A stretch of 64,000 nt of DNA from SHAN690 sp023262195 (GCA_038142005.1 JAYQJE010000008.1:57602-121601), one strand, 5' to 3'. Shown: positions 20,524-30,541, counted from the stretch's first letter. Notes: generated by a model not told the origin, from the sequence alone. A program made the numbers and translations.

Positions 20524-20560
20524 AAAAAAACCGCATGGATGAAGAGTCATTCATGCGGTT
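20524..20560 (-). terminator. Rho-independent terminator of the porE-like gene
   Basis: A long hairpin with arms AACCGCATG-G-ATGA and TCAT-T-CATGCGGTT around AGAG is followed on the minus strand by T7 (plus-strand A7 at 20524-20530). It separates the OmpA-family gene (stop at 20578) from purM. Confidence 0.88.
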
Positions 20561-20577
20561 CAGTTTTGTTATCAAGG

Positions 20578-22624
20578 CTACTGTTCTCCTTGTGGTTCTT
20601 TAGGTATGTAGTCAAAGCTTAAAACGCTGAAGACCGTTCTACGATTCTTGGCGTGAGCTGCTTCTTTTTCTTCTGTTGAACTCAAATTAGCAATTTGATC
20701 GTCACTAATCTTTGGTCGTGTTTCACCATATCCAACTGGCACCATTCTCGCAGGATCAATGCCCTTACCTACCAAGTAGTCAACGCAGGTCTGCGCTCTT
20801 TTTTGAGATAGTATCTGGTTCGATTTATCGTTACCTCGAGTATCTGTGTGCGCTGCTAATTCAATGATAATGGTTGGGTTGTCTATAAGCGTTGAGTAAA
20901 GGAAGTCAAGTGAATCTTTTGAGTTGATTTCATCATTAACAACAAGATCCCATTTTGCAAGCGGATAGAACACTGCAGGCATTGTAATTTCAGACTCACA
21001 AGTAGCACATTGAAGCTGAAAGTCTTTTACAAACGCTGTAGATTCTTTTAAACCAACCGTAGTTTCCTGTCCCTTAGAGCCAAGGTAGCGCTGGCCGTTG
21101 GAAGCTTCTTGGGCCATTCCGTCAACCTCAATGGTGTAAGAGGTGTTTTCCAAAATATATCGATCACCATTTTCTCTAACTTCAAAATCATATGCACCAG
21201 TAGGATCGGTCATTTGTTCTCCAATGGAACCGTCAGTACCAAGAAGCTTTACCAACACGTTTCCGAGTGGAGTGTTATCATATACATCTGTCACAGTACC
21301 TGATAATTTGAATATAACCGGAGGCATCATAAAGCTGTAGATATCATCTTTACCCTTAGCATCAGCTACTTTTCGGTCAGAGGTAAAGAATCCTCGGGTT
21401 GACTCGTCCACGAAAATGATAGCAAAATCGTTTCCTGAGCTATTGATTGGTGCACCAAGATTTTCTGGCTTGCCCCAGTTCAATGATTCTGGATCTTCTC
21501 CTTTGAGCGTAGATGAAAATATATCAAAGCCCCCCATTCCAATGTGTGCATCACTCGCAAAATATAAATCTCCATTATCTCTTATGTATGGGAACATTTC
21601 ATTGCCCGGAGTATTTATGTCAGGACCTAAGTTCTTTGCAGGACCCCATATCTTCTCTTTCTTATCAAATTGGATTACCCAAAGATCTTTCCCACCTTGA
21701 CCTCCATACATGTCTGATGAAAAAAGTATCATGTCTTCATTAATCGCAACAGGATGACCAGCAGCAGTTGTATCGTCAATACCGAAATCTAACCTTTCTG
21801 GTTCTGCCCAATCCTGACCTTGTTGCCGTGCTGTGAAGATTTCACATCCAAATGGTTTCTTCTTTTCATAGCCACATCTTGTGAAGTAAAGCTGACTGTA
21901 TTTAGAATCTAAGAATGGGCTGCCTTCATTGGCGGCTGTATTTATTGTTTCACCTAATGGTACAGGAGCCTGCCATTTACCTTTATTGTCACGCTGAGTG
22001 TAAAAAATATCACTGAACCCTTCACCTGTAATTGGATCATCTCCTCCACCAGCGCCTGCTGGGCGAGATGAAGAGAACATCATACTCTCTTGCTTTTTAT
22101 CAGCAAAGTATGGAGAGAAATCAAAATAAGCAGAGTTTAACTGCACTTCATTTTTAATGACATACCTCGCTGGTTCTTTAGATAGCTGTATAGCTTTTTC
22201 GCAAGAAGCTACACCTACCTGAGCCGCTTTATTAACCTCAGCATTGCCTTGATTGAGTGCCTTCCTGTATTTCTCAACAGCCTCTTCATATTTACCCAAT
22301 TTCATAAGCGCATCACCATAGTGCAATGGTAAATCTGCCTCAGCATACTCAGCCGCTTCAGCTTTATCATACCAAATTATTGCTTCGGAAGTCCGTGAGA
22401 TGGCGATGACATTCCCCAATTCTATATAATATCCGCGCTTTCTCAGAATTCTTACGCTCCTTAGAATAGGCTTTCTTATATGTATCAATGGCCTCGAAAT
22501 ACGCCTCCGCTTGAAATGTCATATCAGCCTCTTTGGTCCAATTCTTTTGGCTCAATGCTGTGGTTGATATTAGAATCATGCATATTAGGCTCAGCGCTCC
22601 TCTCATGTGTATCATACGGGTCAA
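20578..22624 (-). CDS. OmpA-family protein with TPR, beta-propeller and CRD domains (PorE-like)
   Basis: A signal peptide (LICMILISTTALSQ) precedes TPR units (EADMTFQAEAYFEAIDTYKKAY; DALMKLGKYEEAVEKYRKAL). A PD40/WD40-like propeller follows with repeated SFLD/DLYFASDAHIGMGGFDIF blades, then a carboxypeptidase-regulatory-like domain (FKLSGTVTDVYDNTPLGNV) and a C-terminal OmpA peptidoglycan-binding domain (ELAAHTDTRGNDKSN; ILSQKRAQTCVDYLVGKGI). This order equals that of PorE of the type IX secretion system. The frame breaks near 22387-22388 (GG needs G), giving TDFEAIIWYDKA. About 681 aa repaired. Paralogues of this architecture exist, so the exact role is not proven. Confidence 0.88.
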
Positions 22625-22740
22625 TGGTTCTAATCAGTTCTTGTCACCTGATTAAGGTAAATAAAATGACAAGTGGGCAAATCTAGTGAAATATGATATT
22701 GACTTGTAAATAGTTCAAATTTGTCGATTAATCCTCCGAA

Positions 22741-24930
22741 TTATCGAGTAAACAAAAGCTCTCGATATTTAGGTAGCGGCCATAATTCATCATCTACAAG
22801 TAGCTCAAGCTTATCACAGTCCTTTCGAATTAACTCGAGATATGGAAATACCATATCACAATAGTGTCTGGAACTTTGAATAATATCATCCATGTTGTTG
22901 GCCACCTTACGTTCTTCAATCATGTCATAAACGTTTTTCTGAAGGTTATTGACATGCTCAGAAATCTGTGCAGCAATATCAAGATGAGGCTTAGACAAAA
23001 CCTTGGCGGTTTTTGCATCATAGTTGGTTGTGATGCCTGTTGATGTGTCTAGTATTCGCTTTTGGTAATTGAGTGCCGCGGGTATGATATGATTCATTGC
23101 TACATCGCCTGCTACTCTAGATTCAATTTGAATTTTGAGTTGATACTTCTCTAAGTATATTTCGGTGCGTGCCTCAAGTTCTTCATGAGTCAATACACCT
23201 TCTTTTTCAAAAAGCTCAACAACGTCTTTGGTCAAGTATGCCGCCAAGGCCTCTGGAGTCTTTTTCAAGTTAGAAAGCCCTCTCTTTTTAGCCTCTTTCA
23301 CCCACTCTTCGCCATATCCATTTCCTTCGAAAAGTATATTCTTCGACTCAATAATGTATTTGCGTAGCACATTCAGAATCGCTTCATCCTTTTTTGAACC
23401 CTTTTTCACCAACGCCTCTACATCTGACATAAAAAGCCTGAGCTGTCGAGCCATAATCGTGTTTAGAGCCGTCATTGGGCCCGAACAATTAGCAGTACTT
23501 CCCACAGCTCTGAATTCAAACTTATTTCCTGTAAAGGCGAATGGTGAAGTTCGATTTCTATCGGTGTTGTCTAACAAAATCTCGGGTATCTTACCAATAT
23601 TCAATTTAAGCTCTGTTTTCTCATCAGGTGACATACCCGTGGCTTTAACCCGCTTCTCAAGGTCAGTTATCACCTTGGTTAACTGTGAACCAATGAATAT
23701 TGAAATGATGGCTGGTGGCGCTTCATTTGCCCCCAATCGATGGTCATTTCCTGCAGAAGCTATGGTAGCTCTCAGTAGGTCAGCATACTTATGAACCGCA
23801 TGGATTGTATTCACAAAAAAGGTTAGAAACCTCAAATTCGTTTTTGGTGTATTACCTGGACTGAGCAAGTTCACACCTGTATCTGTGGATAGTGACCAAT
23901 TGTTGTGTTTTCCACTACCATTAATACCAGCATAAGGCTTTTCGTGCAACAGCACCCTGAAATGATGTCTATGTGCGACTTTCTCCATCACGTCCATGAC
24001 CAATAGGTTGTGATCAACCGCCAAATTGGCCTCTTCGAACAGTGGAGCACATTCAAATTGATTTGGCGCAACTTCATTGTGTCTTGTTTGGATTGGTATT
24101 CCCAATTTCAATGATTCTTCTTCAAAGTCTCTCATGAAGGCTGTGGCTCGCTCTGGTATTGATCCGAAATAGTGATCATCTAGTTGCTGACCTTTAGAAG
24201 AACTCATTCCAAACAAAGTTCTGCCAGTGAGAACCAAATCTGGTCTTGCGTGGTATAATGACGCGTCAACTAGAAAGTACTCTTGCTCCCAGCCTAATGT
24301 GGCTGAAACCTTCTTCACATTTCTATCAAATAGTTGAGCCACTGGCACTGCTGACTCATTCAGCGCTTGCAATGCCTTAATCAATGGTGCTTTGTAATCA
24401 AGCGCCTGGCCGGTATAGGCAACGAAGACTGTTGGAATACAAAGTGTACCTGCAATGATAAATGCCGGTGAACTTGGGTCCCAAGCCGTGTAACCTCTGG
24501 CCTCAAAGGTGTTTCTGAGCCCTCCGTTAGGAAAACTAGATGCATCTGGTTCTTGCTGCACAAGCTGATCGCCACCGAAAGTTTCAATAGAATCACCCAA
24601 CTCCGTTGGCGTAAAAAAAGCGTCATGCTTTTCAGCAGTTCTTCCTGTTAATGGCTGAAACCAGTGGGTGTAGTGAGTAACGTTTTTTGATATTGCCCAA
24701 GCCTTCATTCCAGAAGCAACATGCTGTGCCATTTCTCTGTCGAGTTGCTTACCGTCAACAATACACTCCTTTAGTTTTTTGTAAACACTCTTGGGTAGGT
24801 ATTGCTGCATGGTCTTATCATGAAAGACAGCAGTCCCATAATATTCAGATATTAAGCCGTAAGATTCTTTAGGATCGTGTGGTTTTCTGTTCATGGCGCT
24901 TTCGAGCGCATCAAATCGTAACCTTGCCAT
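22741..24930 (-). CDS. glnN: Glutamine synthetase type III
   Basis: ATP-dependent synthesis of glutamine from glutamate and ammonia. The 729-aa length and sequence are of the GSIII class common in Bacteroidota: TAWDPSSPAFI, RHNEVAPNQFECAPLFEEANLAVDHN, GINGSGKHNNWSLST and FRAVGSTANCSGPM. It is monocistronic, with about 120 bases to the antiporter gene upstream. A 9-bp direct repeat (25002-25025) lies upstream of its start. Confidence 0.97.
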   Translation of the reverse strand: MARLRFDALESAMNRKPHDPKESYGLISEYYGTAVFHDKTMQQYLPKSVYKKLKECIVDGKQLDREMAQHVASGMKAWAISKNVTHYTHWFQPLTGRTAEKHDAFFTPTELGDSIETFGGDQLVQQEPDASSFPNGGLRNTFEARGYTAWDPSSPAFIIAGTLCIPTVFVAYTGQALDYKAPLIKALQALNESAVPVAQLFDRNVKKVSATLGWEQEYFLVDASLYHARPDLVLTGRTLFGMSSSKGQQLDDHYFGSIPERATAFMRDFEEESLKLGIPIQTRHNEVAPNQFECAPLFEEANLAVDHNLLVMDVMEKVAHRHHFRVLLHEKPYAGINGSGKHNNWSLSTDTGVNLLSPGNTPKTNLRFLTFFVNTIHAVHKYADLLRATIASAGNDHRLGANEAPPAIISIFIGSQLTKVITDLEKRVKATGMSPDEKTELKLNIGKIPEILLDNTDRNRTSPFAFTGNKFEFRAVGSTANCSGPMTALNTIMARQLRLFMSDVEALVKKGSKKDEAILNVLRKYIIESKNILFEGNGYGEEWVKEAKKRGLSNLKKTPEALAAYLTKDVVELFEKEGVLTHEELEARTEIYLEKYQLKIQIESRVAGDVAMNHIIPAALNYQKRILDTSTGITTNYDAKTAKVLSKPHLDIAAQISEHVNNLQKNVYDMIEERKVANNMDDIIQSSRHYCDMVFPYLELIRKDCDKLELLVDDELWPLPKYRELLFTR

Positions 24931-25001
24931 TTCAATAAATTTTTGGCAAAAATGGAAAGATGAATGGGGGTAACAGGCAAAAAAGTTATGTTTTTTTATT
25001 C

Positions 25002-25025
25002 ACACCCCTAATTTAAACACCCCTA
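25002..25025. repeat. Direct repeat upstream of glnN
   Basis: ACACCCCTA occurs twice, at 25002-25010 and 25017-25025, exactly 15 bases apart start to start with an AT-only spacer (ATTTAA). It lies about 70-95 bases upstream of the glnN start, in the gap after the antiporter gene. The position suits an operator for a regulator of nitrogen assimilation, but no regulator gene is nearby; function is inferred. Confidence 0.5.
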
Positions 25026-25050
25026 TCGGAGCTTAAACGTATTTTACAAA

Positions 25051-25983
25051 TTAGAAGAAATATAAAATATACCCTAGATAAGAGGCCAGAAGTATGAATC
25101 CCAAGCCTCGTGAAATTGATTTCTGAATGATTATGAATGGAAAAATGAAAACCGGTAAGACCGAGCAAAGCCATAAGTCGAAATTGAGTAAGTGATCATT
25201 TATAACCAGTGTTTCAAAAAGCGAGGTAATCCCAACAATTCCGAGAACATTAAAAATATTAGAACCAATTAAGTTTCCAACCCCCAAGCCAAGCTCACCC
25301 CTTCGAATGGCGATTAGCGAAGTAGCTAACTCGGGAACGCTGGTTCCAAACGCAATGATTGTCACCGCAATGACACTCTCTTCAACATCCCAGAATTGCG
25401 CTATAGCAACTGCGCCATCAACTAATACATCAGAGCCAAAAATCAATGCAATAAAGCTCAGGATTAAGATCAAAGCGGTTCTTATCATTTGACCCTTCGA
25501 GTCGATGACTTGAACCTCCTCCACTTCATCAGCAGTAAGTTTACCACGCCTCATCATGAAGAAATTATAAGCGAGCAGCAGTAATACGTAGACAACACCT
25601 GCGTACAAGCTAAACTCCCAAAACCAAGCTGTAAGAAGAAACACTATGGTAATGAAAATCAATAGTGGCCAGTCTATCCTTTGAGTATCTAAGGAAACGT
25701 TAATTGGTTTTATCACAGATGCTACTCCAAGAACCAACGCGAGATTCGCGATATTACTGCCTACTACATTACCCAAAGAAATGTCTGGATGCCCGGATAA
25801 AGCCGCGTTTAAGCTAACCACAAGTTCAGGAAAAGAAGTACCGAAAGAAATGATAGTCAAGCCTATCACAATTGGGTCAACATTAAAATACCGCGCAAGC
25901 TTAACAGAAGATTGTATTAAAAACTCTCCTCCAAGGATTAATACGATCAGACCAATGACTAACTGTATAAGTCCTATCCACAT
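25051..25983 (-). CDS. CaCA-family sodium/calcium antiporter (YrbG type)
   Basis: 310 aa with about ten membrane helices and the two inverted alpha repeats of the family: GLTIISFGTSFPELVVSL with GNVVGSNIANL, and VTIIAFGTSVPELATSL with GNLIGSNIFNV. The paired acidic residues in the FGTSxPEL motifs form the cation site. An acidic cytoplasmic loop lies between the halves. The ATG overlaps the tatA stop by one base, so the two genes are likely cotranscribed. Confidence 0.95.
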   Translation of the reverse strand: MWIGLIQLVIGLIVLILGGEFLIQSSVKLARYFNVDPIVIGLTIISFGTSFPELVVSLNAALSGHPDISLGNVVGSNIANLALVLGVASVIKPINVSLDTQRIDWPLLIFITIVFLLTAWFWEFSLYAGVVYVLLLLAYNFFMMRRGKLTADEVEEVQVIDSKGQMIRTALILILSFIALIFGSDVLVDGAVAIAQFWDVEESVIAVTIIAFGTSVPELATSLIAIRRGELGLGVGNLIGSNIFNVLGIVGITSLFETLVINDHLLNFDLWLCSVLPVFIFPFIIIQKSISRGLGFILLASYLGYILYFF

Positions 25984-26195
25984 TAGTCTTTATCGTCTTC
26001 GATTTGTTTTTTTACCTCAGTAACTGAGTCGGTAATATCTCTTTGAATATCATTTGTGGCATTTCGAAAATGTCTCAGACCTCGTCCAAGGTTTCGAGCA
26101 ACTTCTGGTATGCGCTTTGAACCGAAAAACATAAGCAACACCATCAATACCACAAATATTTCTCCGCCACCAAGATTTAAAAACAATGTGATCAT
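25983..26195 (-). CDS. tatA: Twin-arginine translocase component TatA/TatE
   Basis: 70 aa from the ATG at 26195 (MITLFLNLGGGEIFVVLMVLLMFFGSKRIPEVARNLGRGL): one N-terminal membrane helix, the FGSKRIPE hinge and an amphipathic helix, followed by a charged tail ending EVKKQIEDDKD. It forms the pore of the Tat export pathway. A longer in-frame extension to 26252 would run into the region right after the secDF terminator and lacks family similarity. Confidence 0.93.
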   Translation of the reverse strand: MITLFLNLGGGEIFVVLMVLLMFFGSKRIPEVARNLGRGLRHFRNATNDIQRDITDSVTEVKKQIEDDKD

Positions 26196-26229
26196 AATTA
26201 TGCGCTTCGCTCTTGCGAATGTAGGGTAC

Positions 26230-26267
26230 AAAAAAACCCTGATGGCATACAAATACCATCAGGGTTT
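26230..26267 (-). terminator. Rho-independent terminator of secDF
   Basis: Hairpin with arms AAACCCTGATGGTAT and ATGCCATCAGGGTTT followed on the minus strand by a T run, about 20 bases past the secDF stop. It isolates secDF from tatA. Confidence 0.88.
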
Positions 26268-26286
26268 AACAATGTGTCTTTTTTTC

Positions 26287-29200
26287 CTATTTCTTCTTTG
26301 GCTTTGTTAAATCAACTACAACAGGTGTGGCAACACACAGAGAAGAGTATGTTCCAACAACTACCCCGATGATCAACGCAAATACGAAACCTCGTATTAC
26401 CTCACCACCGAAAAAGAATATCATTAGCAACACCACCAAAGTAGAGAGCGAGGTATTGATTGTTCTCGAAAGCGTAGAGTTCAAAGCATCGTTAATCACA
26501 ACATCGTGATCCTTTCGCTTGTGAAGTCCCAAGAATTCTCGAATTCTATCAAAAACTACCACGGTATCATTAATTGAATAACCCACTACCGTGAGTATGG
26601 CAGCGATAAAGGCCTGATCAATCTCAAGTGAAAATGGCATAAACTTATATAGGATCGAGAATAGAGATAACACGATCAACACATCGTGTATCATCGCTAC
26701 CAGTGCTCCCAAACCAAATTGCCATTTCCTGAATCTTATAACTATGTAGAGGAAGATGATCAACAAAGCAAAAATTGCGGAATACCATGCTGCTGTTCGG
26801 ATGTCGTCAGCAATGGTAGGTCCTACCTTTTGAGAACTCATCACCTCGTAATCACTGCTGATTTTTGCTAAGCCTGCATTTAAGCTCGCTTCCACCTTTT
26901 CATCAGTGCCTTCCTCATCTGAGTCGATTAAATACTTGGTGGTAATCTTCACTTGATTAGACACCCCATAAGTCTTCACCTCAGGCGTCTGTTTCAAACC
27001 TTGCTCGTTAACAAATTCATCTGCAAGAGCATTCGCTATGTCACCGACAGGATAAGCCTGATCAAATCGCACGGTGTATGTTCTACCACCTGTAAAGTCA
27101 ACACCATAATTCAAGCCTTGTGTTAAAAGTGATCCTACACCAAGCGCTATAATCAATCCAGAAATGATATAGTACAACTTACGCTTACGCACGAATGGAA
27201 TAGCCACATTGGTCATTACATTTTCTGTAAGCTTGCTCGCAAATGATGGTTTTGCATTTTGTTCAAGCCTCCATTCAAACAAAAGTCTTGTTATGAAAAT
27301 AGCTGCGAAAAGTGAGGTAGCAATACCGATGATCAGCGTTGTAGCAAAACCCTTGATTGGACCGCTTCCGAAGATATAAAGGATAATACCTGTAAGCAGT
27401 GTTGTGATGTTCGCATCAATGATTGAGCTGTAAGCATTTTTATAACCATCTACAATTGCGAGCCTAACCCCTTTACCTGCCCTCAATTCTTCTCGTATTC
27501 GCTCATAAATAAGCACGTTAGCATCAACCGACATACCAATGGTTAATACAATACCCGCAATACCAGGCAGAGTGAGTGTAGCTCCCAAAGATGCGAGCAC
27601 TCCCATTACAAAGAACAAGTTGGCAAGAAGGGCCAAGTCAGCCACAATTCCAGCTGCGTTGTAATAAAACGCCATGTATGCGAGAATTAATAGCAATGCT
27701 ATCAAGAATGAAAAGAGACCAGATTGTATAGCCTCTTGACCCAAAGTTGGACCAACGACCGCTTCTTCAATAATTCGTGCCGGAGCAGGAAGCTTACCTG
27801 CTTTCAAAACATTAGCTAAATCTTCTGCTTCTTGCAAAGTGAACTGTCCCATGATAGAAGAACTACCACCAGCAATTTCATTCTCAACTCTAGGCGCTGA
27901 GTAAACCTTATTATCAAGAACGATGGCAATAGAACCACTTGGAGTTTGCGAGGCTGCTTCAGCAGTAATCGCCTTCCACACTTTTGCGCCCTCAGAATTC
28001 ATGCTCATACCAATTTCAGGGTTTCCAAGTGCATCACTCTGCACTCGTGCATCGGTAATTACGTCACCTTCAAGCGGAGCTTTCTCATCCTTGTCCGTCA
28101 CATTAATTGCGTAGAGTTGAAGGAACTTACCGTCCTCATCGTATGGCTTTGCTGCCCAAAGAAATTTTGTTCTTCTCGGGAAATTCTGCTTGAAATCTTT
28201 ACGCTCTATCAAGGCATTGATATCCGCAGTATCGAAAACTGATGCATAACCAACTGTTGGCCCTTTGCCTGCATAATACTTCTGATCGTCTGGATCTTGA
28301 TAGATGGCTGGACGCAAAATGCTAAAAAGCGGATTATTCTCTGCATAGTCTTCGCGAAGCTGAGCCAAGCTGTCTTCGCTGAGCTCAATATCACCAGAAT
28401 CACTGGCCAAATTATCATCTTCTAAAACTAGCGCGCCTTCTTCGTCAGAGGTTTCTGTTGAAACAGGAGCATCCTCAATTTCCTCAACAGCCATTGTAGT
28501 ATCCTTGCCAGTCTCTTTCGCTGGTTCATCTTCCTTTGCCTTCTTATCTCTATTGGATAAACGCTCTGCCAACATAGTGTTAGCGGCATCCATTTTTTGG
28601 TAAATTTCACCATTATCATAGGTATACCAAAACTCAAGTTGTGCTGTTCCCTGAAGTATCTTTCTTACTCGCTCTTTATCTTTAACTCCTGGAAGTTCAA
28701 CAATGATTCGTCCAGTGCCAGCCTGACGCTGTATCGATGGCTGCACAACTCCAAGCCCATCAATTCTTCTCCTCAAAACTTGTTCTGTTCTGCTAACTGC
28801 TGCTTCTGCCTGATCTGAGATAGTAGCAATAATTTCTTCGTTGGTGGCATCGAGCGGAAACATGTCTTTGTTTTCACGATTGTGAAAAATTGCTGACATC
28901 TGTGCCGCTCCATTTACTTCATTCCAAGCTTGTTGAAACAGCGTAACGTAATCCTCTTGTGATGAACGTTGCAACTCAGTTGCACGTTGAAGCGCATTAG
29001 TGAACATTGGATCTTGACTTTCATCACTCAAAGCTTTTATCAGATCTCTGACAGACACCTGCAGTGTCACGTTCATACCTCCCTGAAGGTCTAAACCGAG
29101 GTTGATCTCGTTTTGCTTACAGTATGCGTAAGTAAAGTTTAGAAGTGGATAAACTTCCTTAGAATTCATCTTTTGCAGAATACGTTGCTCAAACCTTTGG

Positions 29201-29385
29201 TAAGCCAACTCTTGCTCTTCTGCGTTTAAGGTATCCACGACATTTACCAATGAATCCAGTTTAGCTTGGGCTTCTTCTCTAGCTGTATTTTCTACGCTTG
29301 ATGTGACGAACGAAAATGACAATTGATAAAGACACGCTGCGAATAGCAGAATCGTAAATGCCCAAAGTGCTGATTTATTTTGCAT
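26287..29385 (-). CDS. secDF: Fused protein translocase subunits SecDF
   Basis: 1032-aa proton-driven accessory of the Sec translocon, combining SecD and SecF as usual in Bacteroidota. Visible: NLGLDLQGGMNVTL near residue 95, RRIDGLGVVQPSIQRQ, the SecD membrane block with GMSVDANVLIYERIREELR, then the SecF half with NYGVDFTGGRTYTV and NDTVVVFDRIREFLG. In the P1 head, about residues 280-345, there is an acidic low-complexity insert (many E, D, S, T). It lies downstream of mdh with an intervening terminator and leader hairpin. Confidence 0.97.
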   Translation of the reverse strand: MQNKSALWAFTILLFAACLYQLSFSFVTSSVENTAREEAQAKLDSLVNVVDTLNAEEQELAYQRFEQRILQKMNSKEVYPLLNFTYAYCKQNEINLGLDLQGGMNVTLQVSVRDLIKALSDESQDPMFTNALQRATELQRSSQEDYVTLFQQAWNEVNGAAQMSAIFHNRENKDMFPLDATNEEIIATISDQAEAAVSRTEQVLRRRIDGLGVVQPSIQRQAGTGRIIVELPGVKDKERVRKILQGTAQLEFWYTYDNGEIYQKMDAANTMLAERLSNRDKKAKEDEPAKETGKDTTMAVEEIEDAPVSTETSDEEGALVLEDDNLASDSGDIELSEDSLAQLREDYAENNPLFSILRPAIYQDPDDQKYYAGKGPTVGYASVFDTADINALIERKDFKQNFPRRTKFLWAAKPYDEDGKFLQLYAINVTDKDEKAPLEGDVITDARVQSDALGNPEIGMSMNSEGAKVWKAITAEAASQTPSGSIAIVLDNKVYSAPRVENEIAGGSSSIMGQFTLQEAEDLANVLKAGKLPAPARIIEEAVVGPTLGQEAIQSGLFSFLIALLLILAYMAFYYNAAGIVADLALLANLFFVMGVLASLGATLTLPGIAGIVLTIGMSVDANVLIYERIREELRAGKGVRLAIVDGYKNAYSSIIDANITTLLTGIILYIFGSGPIKGFATTLIIGIATSLFAAIFITRLLFEWRLEQNAKPSFASKLTENVMTNVAIPFVRKRKLYYIISGLIIALGVGSLLTQGLNYGVDFTGGRTYTVRFDQAYPVGDIANALADEFVNEQGLKQTPEVKTYGVSNQVKITTKYLIDSDEEGTDEKVEASLNAGLAKISSDYEVMSSQKVGPTIADDIRTAAWYSAIFALLIIFLYIVIRFRKWQFGLGALVAMIHDVLIVLSLFSILYKFMPFSLEIDQAFIAAILTVVGYSINDTVVVFDRIREFLGLHKRKDHDVVINDALNSTLSRTINTSLSTLVVLLMIFFFGGEVIRGFVFALIIGVVVGTYSSLCVATPVVVDLTKPKKK

Positions 29386-29405
29386 TGCTCTAAATAAATT
29401 AATGT

Positions 29406-29437
29406 AAAAAGCCCTCTAAAAAGGGCGTGCAAATATA
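29406..29437 (-). promoter_or_regulatory. Candidate -7 box and leader hairpin upstream of secDF
   Basis: On the minus strand TATATTTG (29430-29437) fits the Bacteroidota -7 element TAnnTTTG; a good -33 TTTG is not seen. It is followed at once by a hairpin GCCCT-TTTTAG-AGGGC (29411-29426) and T5, about 20 bases before the secDF ATG. The hairpin plus U run looks like an intrinsic terminator inside the leader. Confidence 0.4.
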
Positions 29438-29483
29438 GAATTTCATGTTGTCGAAGTGTTCTATGAAAAGAATTGCTTCAAAT

Positions 29484-29513
29484 AAAAAAGGGGTGCACCT
29501 TTCGGTGGACCCC
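29484..29513 (-). terminator. Rho-independent terminator of mdh
   Basis: Hairpin GGGGTCCACC-GAAA-GGTGCACCCC (one mismatch) followed by T6 on the minus strand, about 25 bases past the mdh stop. Confidence 0.85.
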
Positions 29514-29536
29514 AAATTCGTTTAAATCTCTAAGAA

Positions 29537-30468
29537 TTAAAGCACTGAATCAAGCAATCCATTGGTCTTCTTAACCCCATCGGCACTCGAGTGCAGCTTA
29601 TCTTTTTCTGCATCAGAAAGGAGATTTCTACGATTCTTTCTATTCCATTCTTTCCGAGCACACAAGGTACCCCTATGGAAAGACCATTCAAACCGTATTC
29701 TCCCTCAAGTAGAGCTGAACAGGGAAACATCTTCTTTTGATCGCATGCGATGGCTTGGACCAAACCACTCACAGCAGCACCTGGAGCATACCAAGCAGAG
29801 GTACCTAGAAGCTTAGTCAATGTGGCGCCCCCAACTTTAGTATCTTCCACAACCTGTTGCATCCGCTCTTCGCTTAAATATTCAGAAACCTTCACACTAT
29901 TTCGAGCGGCTTTTTCGATCAATGGCACCATACCCACATCGCTGTGACCTCCGATCACCATGCCGTCCACATCTGACGCTGGACAATCTAGGGCTTCGCT
30001 CAGGCGGTATTTGAATCGAGCACTGTCGAGTGCTCCACCCATTCCGATAATTCTATTCTTTGGCAGGTTGGTGGACTTGTGCACGAGGTAGGTCATCGTG
30101 TCCATAGGGTTACTGACCACGATAATGATGGCTTCTGGAGAGTGCTTAAGAATATTCTCACTCACCTCCTTTACGATCCCAGCATTTATGCCGATCAACT
30201 CTTCGCGGGTCATTCCCGGTTTTCTTGGTATACCACTCGTAATTACAGCAACACCACTACCCGCGGTCTTTGAATAATCATTGGTGCTTCCAGTAATCTT
30301 TGTATCGAAACCATTTAATGAAGCACATTGCATTAAATCCATCGCTTTTCCTTCTGCATATCCTTCTTTGATATCCACGAGTACGACTTCTGACGCAAAA
30401 TTCTTAATTGCTATATACTCAGCACAACTTGCCCCTACGGCTCCTGCTCCGACAACGGTTACTTTCAT
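29537..30468 (-). CDS. mdh: Malate dehydrogenase (LDH-like type)
   Basis: NAD-dependent oxidation of malate to oxaloacetate in the TCA cycle. Start at 30468 gives MKVTVVGAGAVGASCAEYIA with the Rossmann GAGAVG. VVSNPMDTMTYLV and the catalytic GGHSDVGMVP follow; the Arg of the substrate loop is in SGIPRKPGMTREE. The frame breaks near 29620-29621 (GG needs GGG on the plus strand); repair gives EISLSDAEKDKLHSSADGVKKTN and a stop at 29537. Repaired length is about 310 aa. Confidence 0.95.
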
Positions 30469-30510
30469 TTCTCTTTGATTTTCTTTTTGATTTTGAGTTG
30501 AATTTAACTG

Positions 30511-30541
30511 CAAATCTAAACTTCGCAAAGTGCTAAGCAAC
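30511..30541 (-). promoter_or_regulatory. Bacteroidota-type promoter of mdh
   Basis: On the minus strand a GTTG at 30538-30541 is followed by 19 bases and TAGATTTG at 30511-30518. The -7 element is exact (TAnnTTTG) and the -33 differs at one base from TTTG. Transcription would start about 30-40 bases before the mdh ATG. The region is shared with the divergent adhesin gene at 30589. Confidence 0.55.

Noticed and set aside
23228..23794. 188-aa ORF antisense to glnN
   Set aside because: It lies wholly inside the full-length glutamine synthetase gene on the other strand and shows no recognisable domain; a coding shadow.
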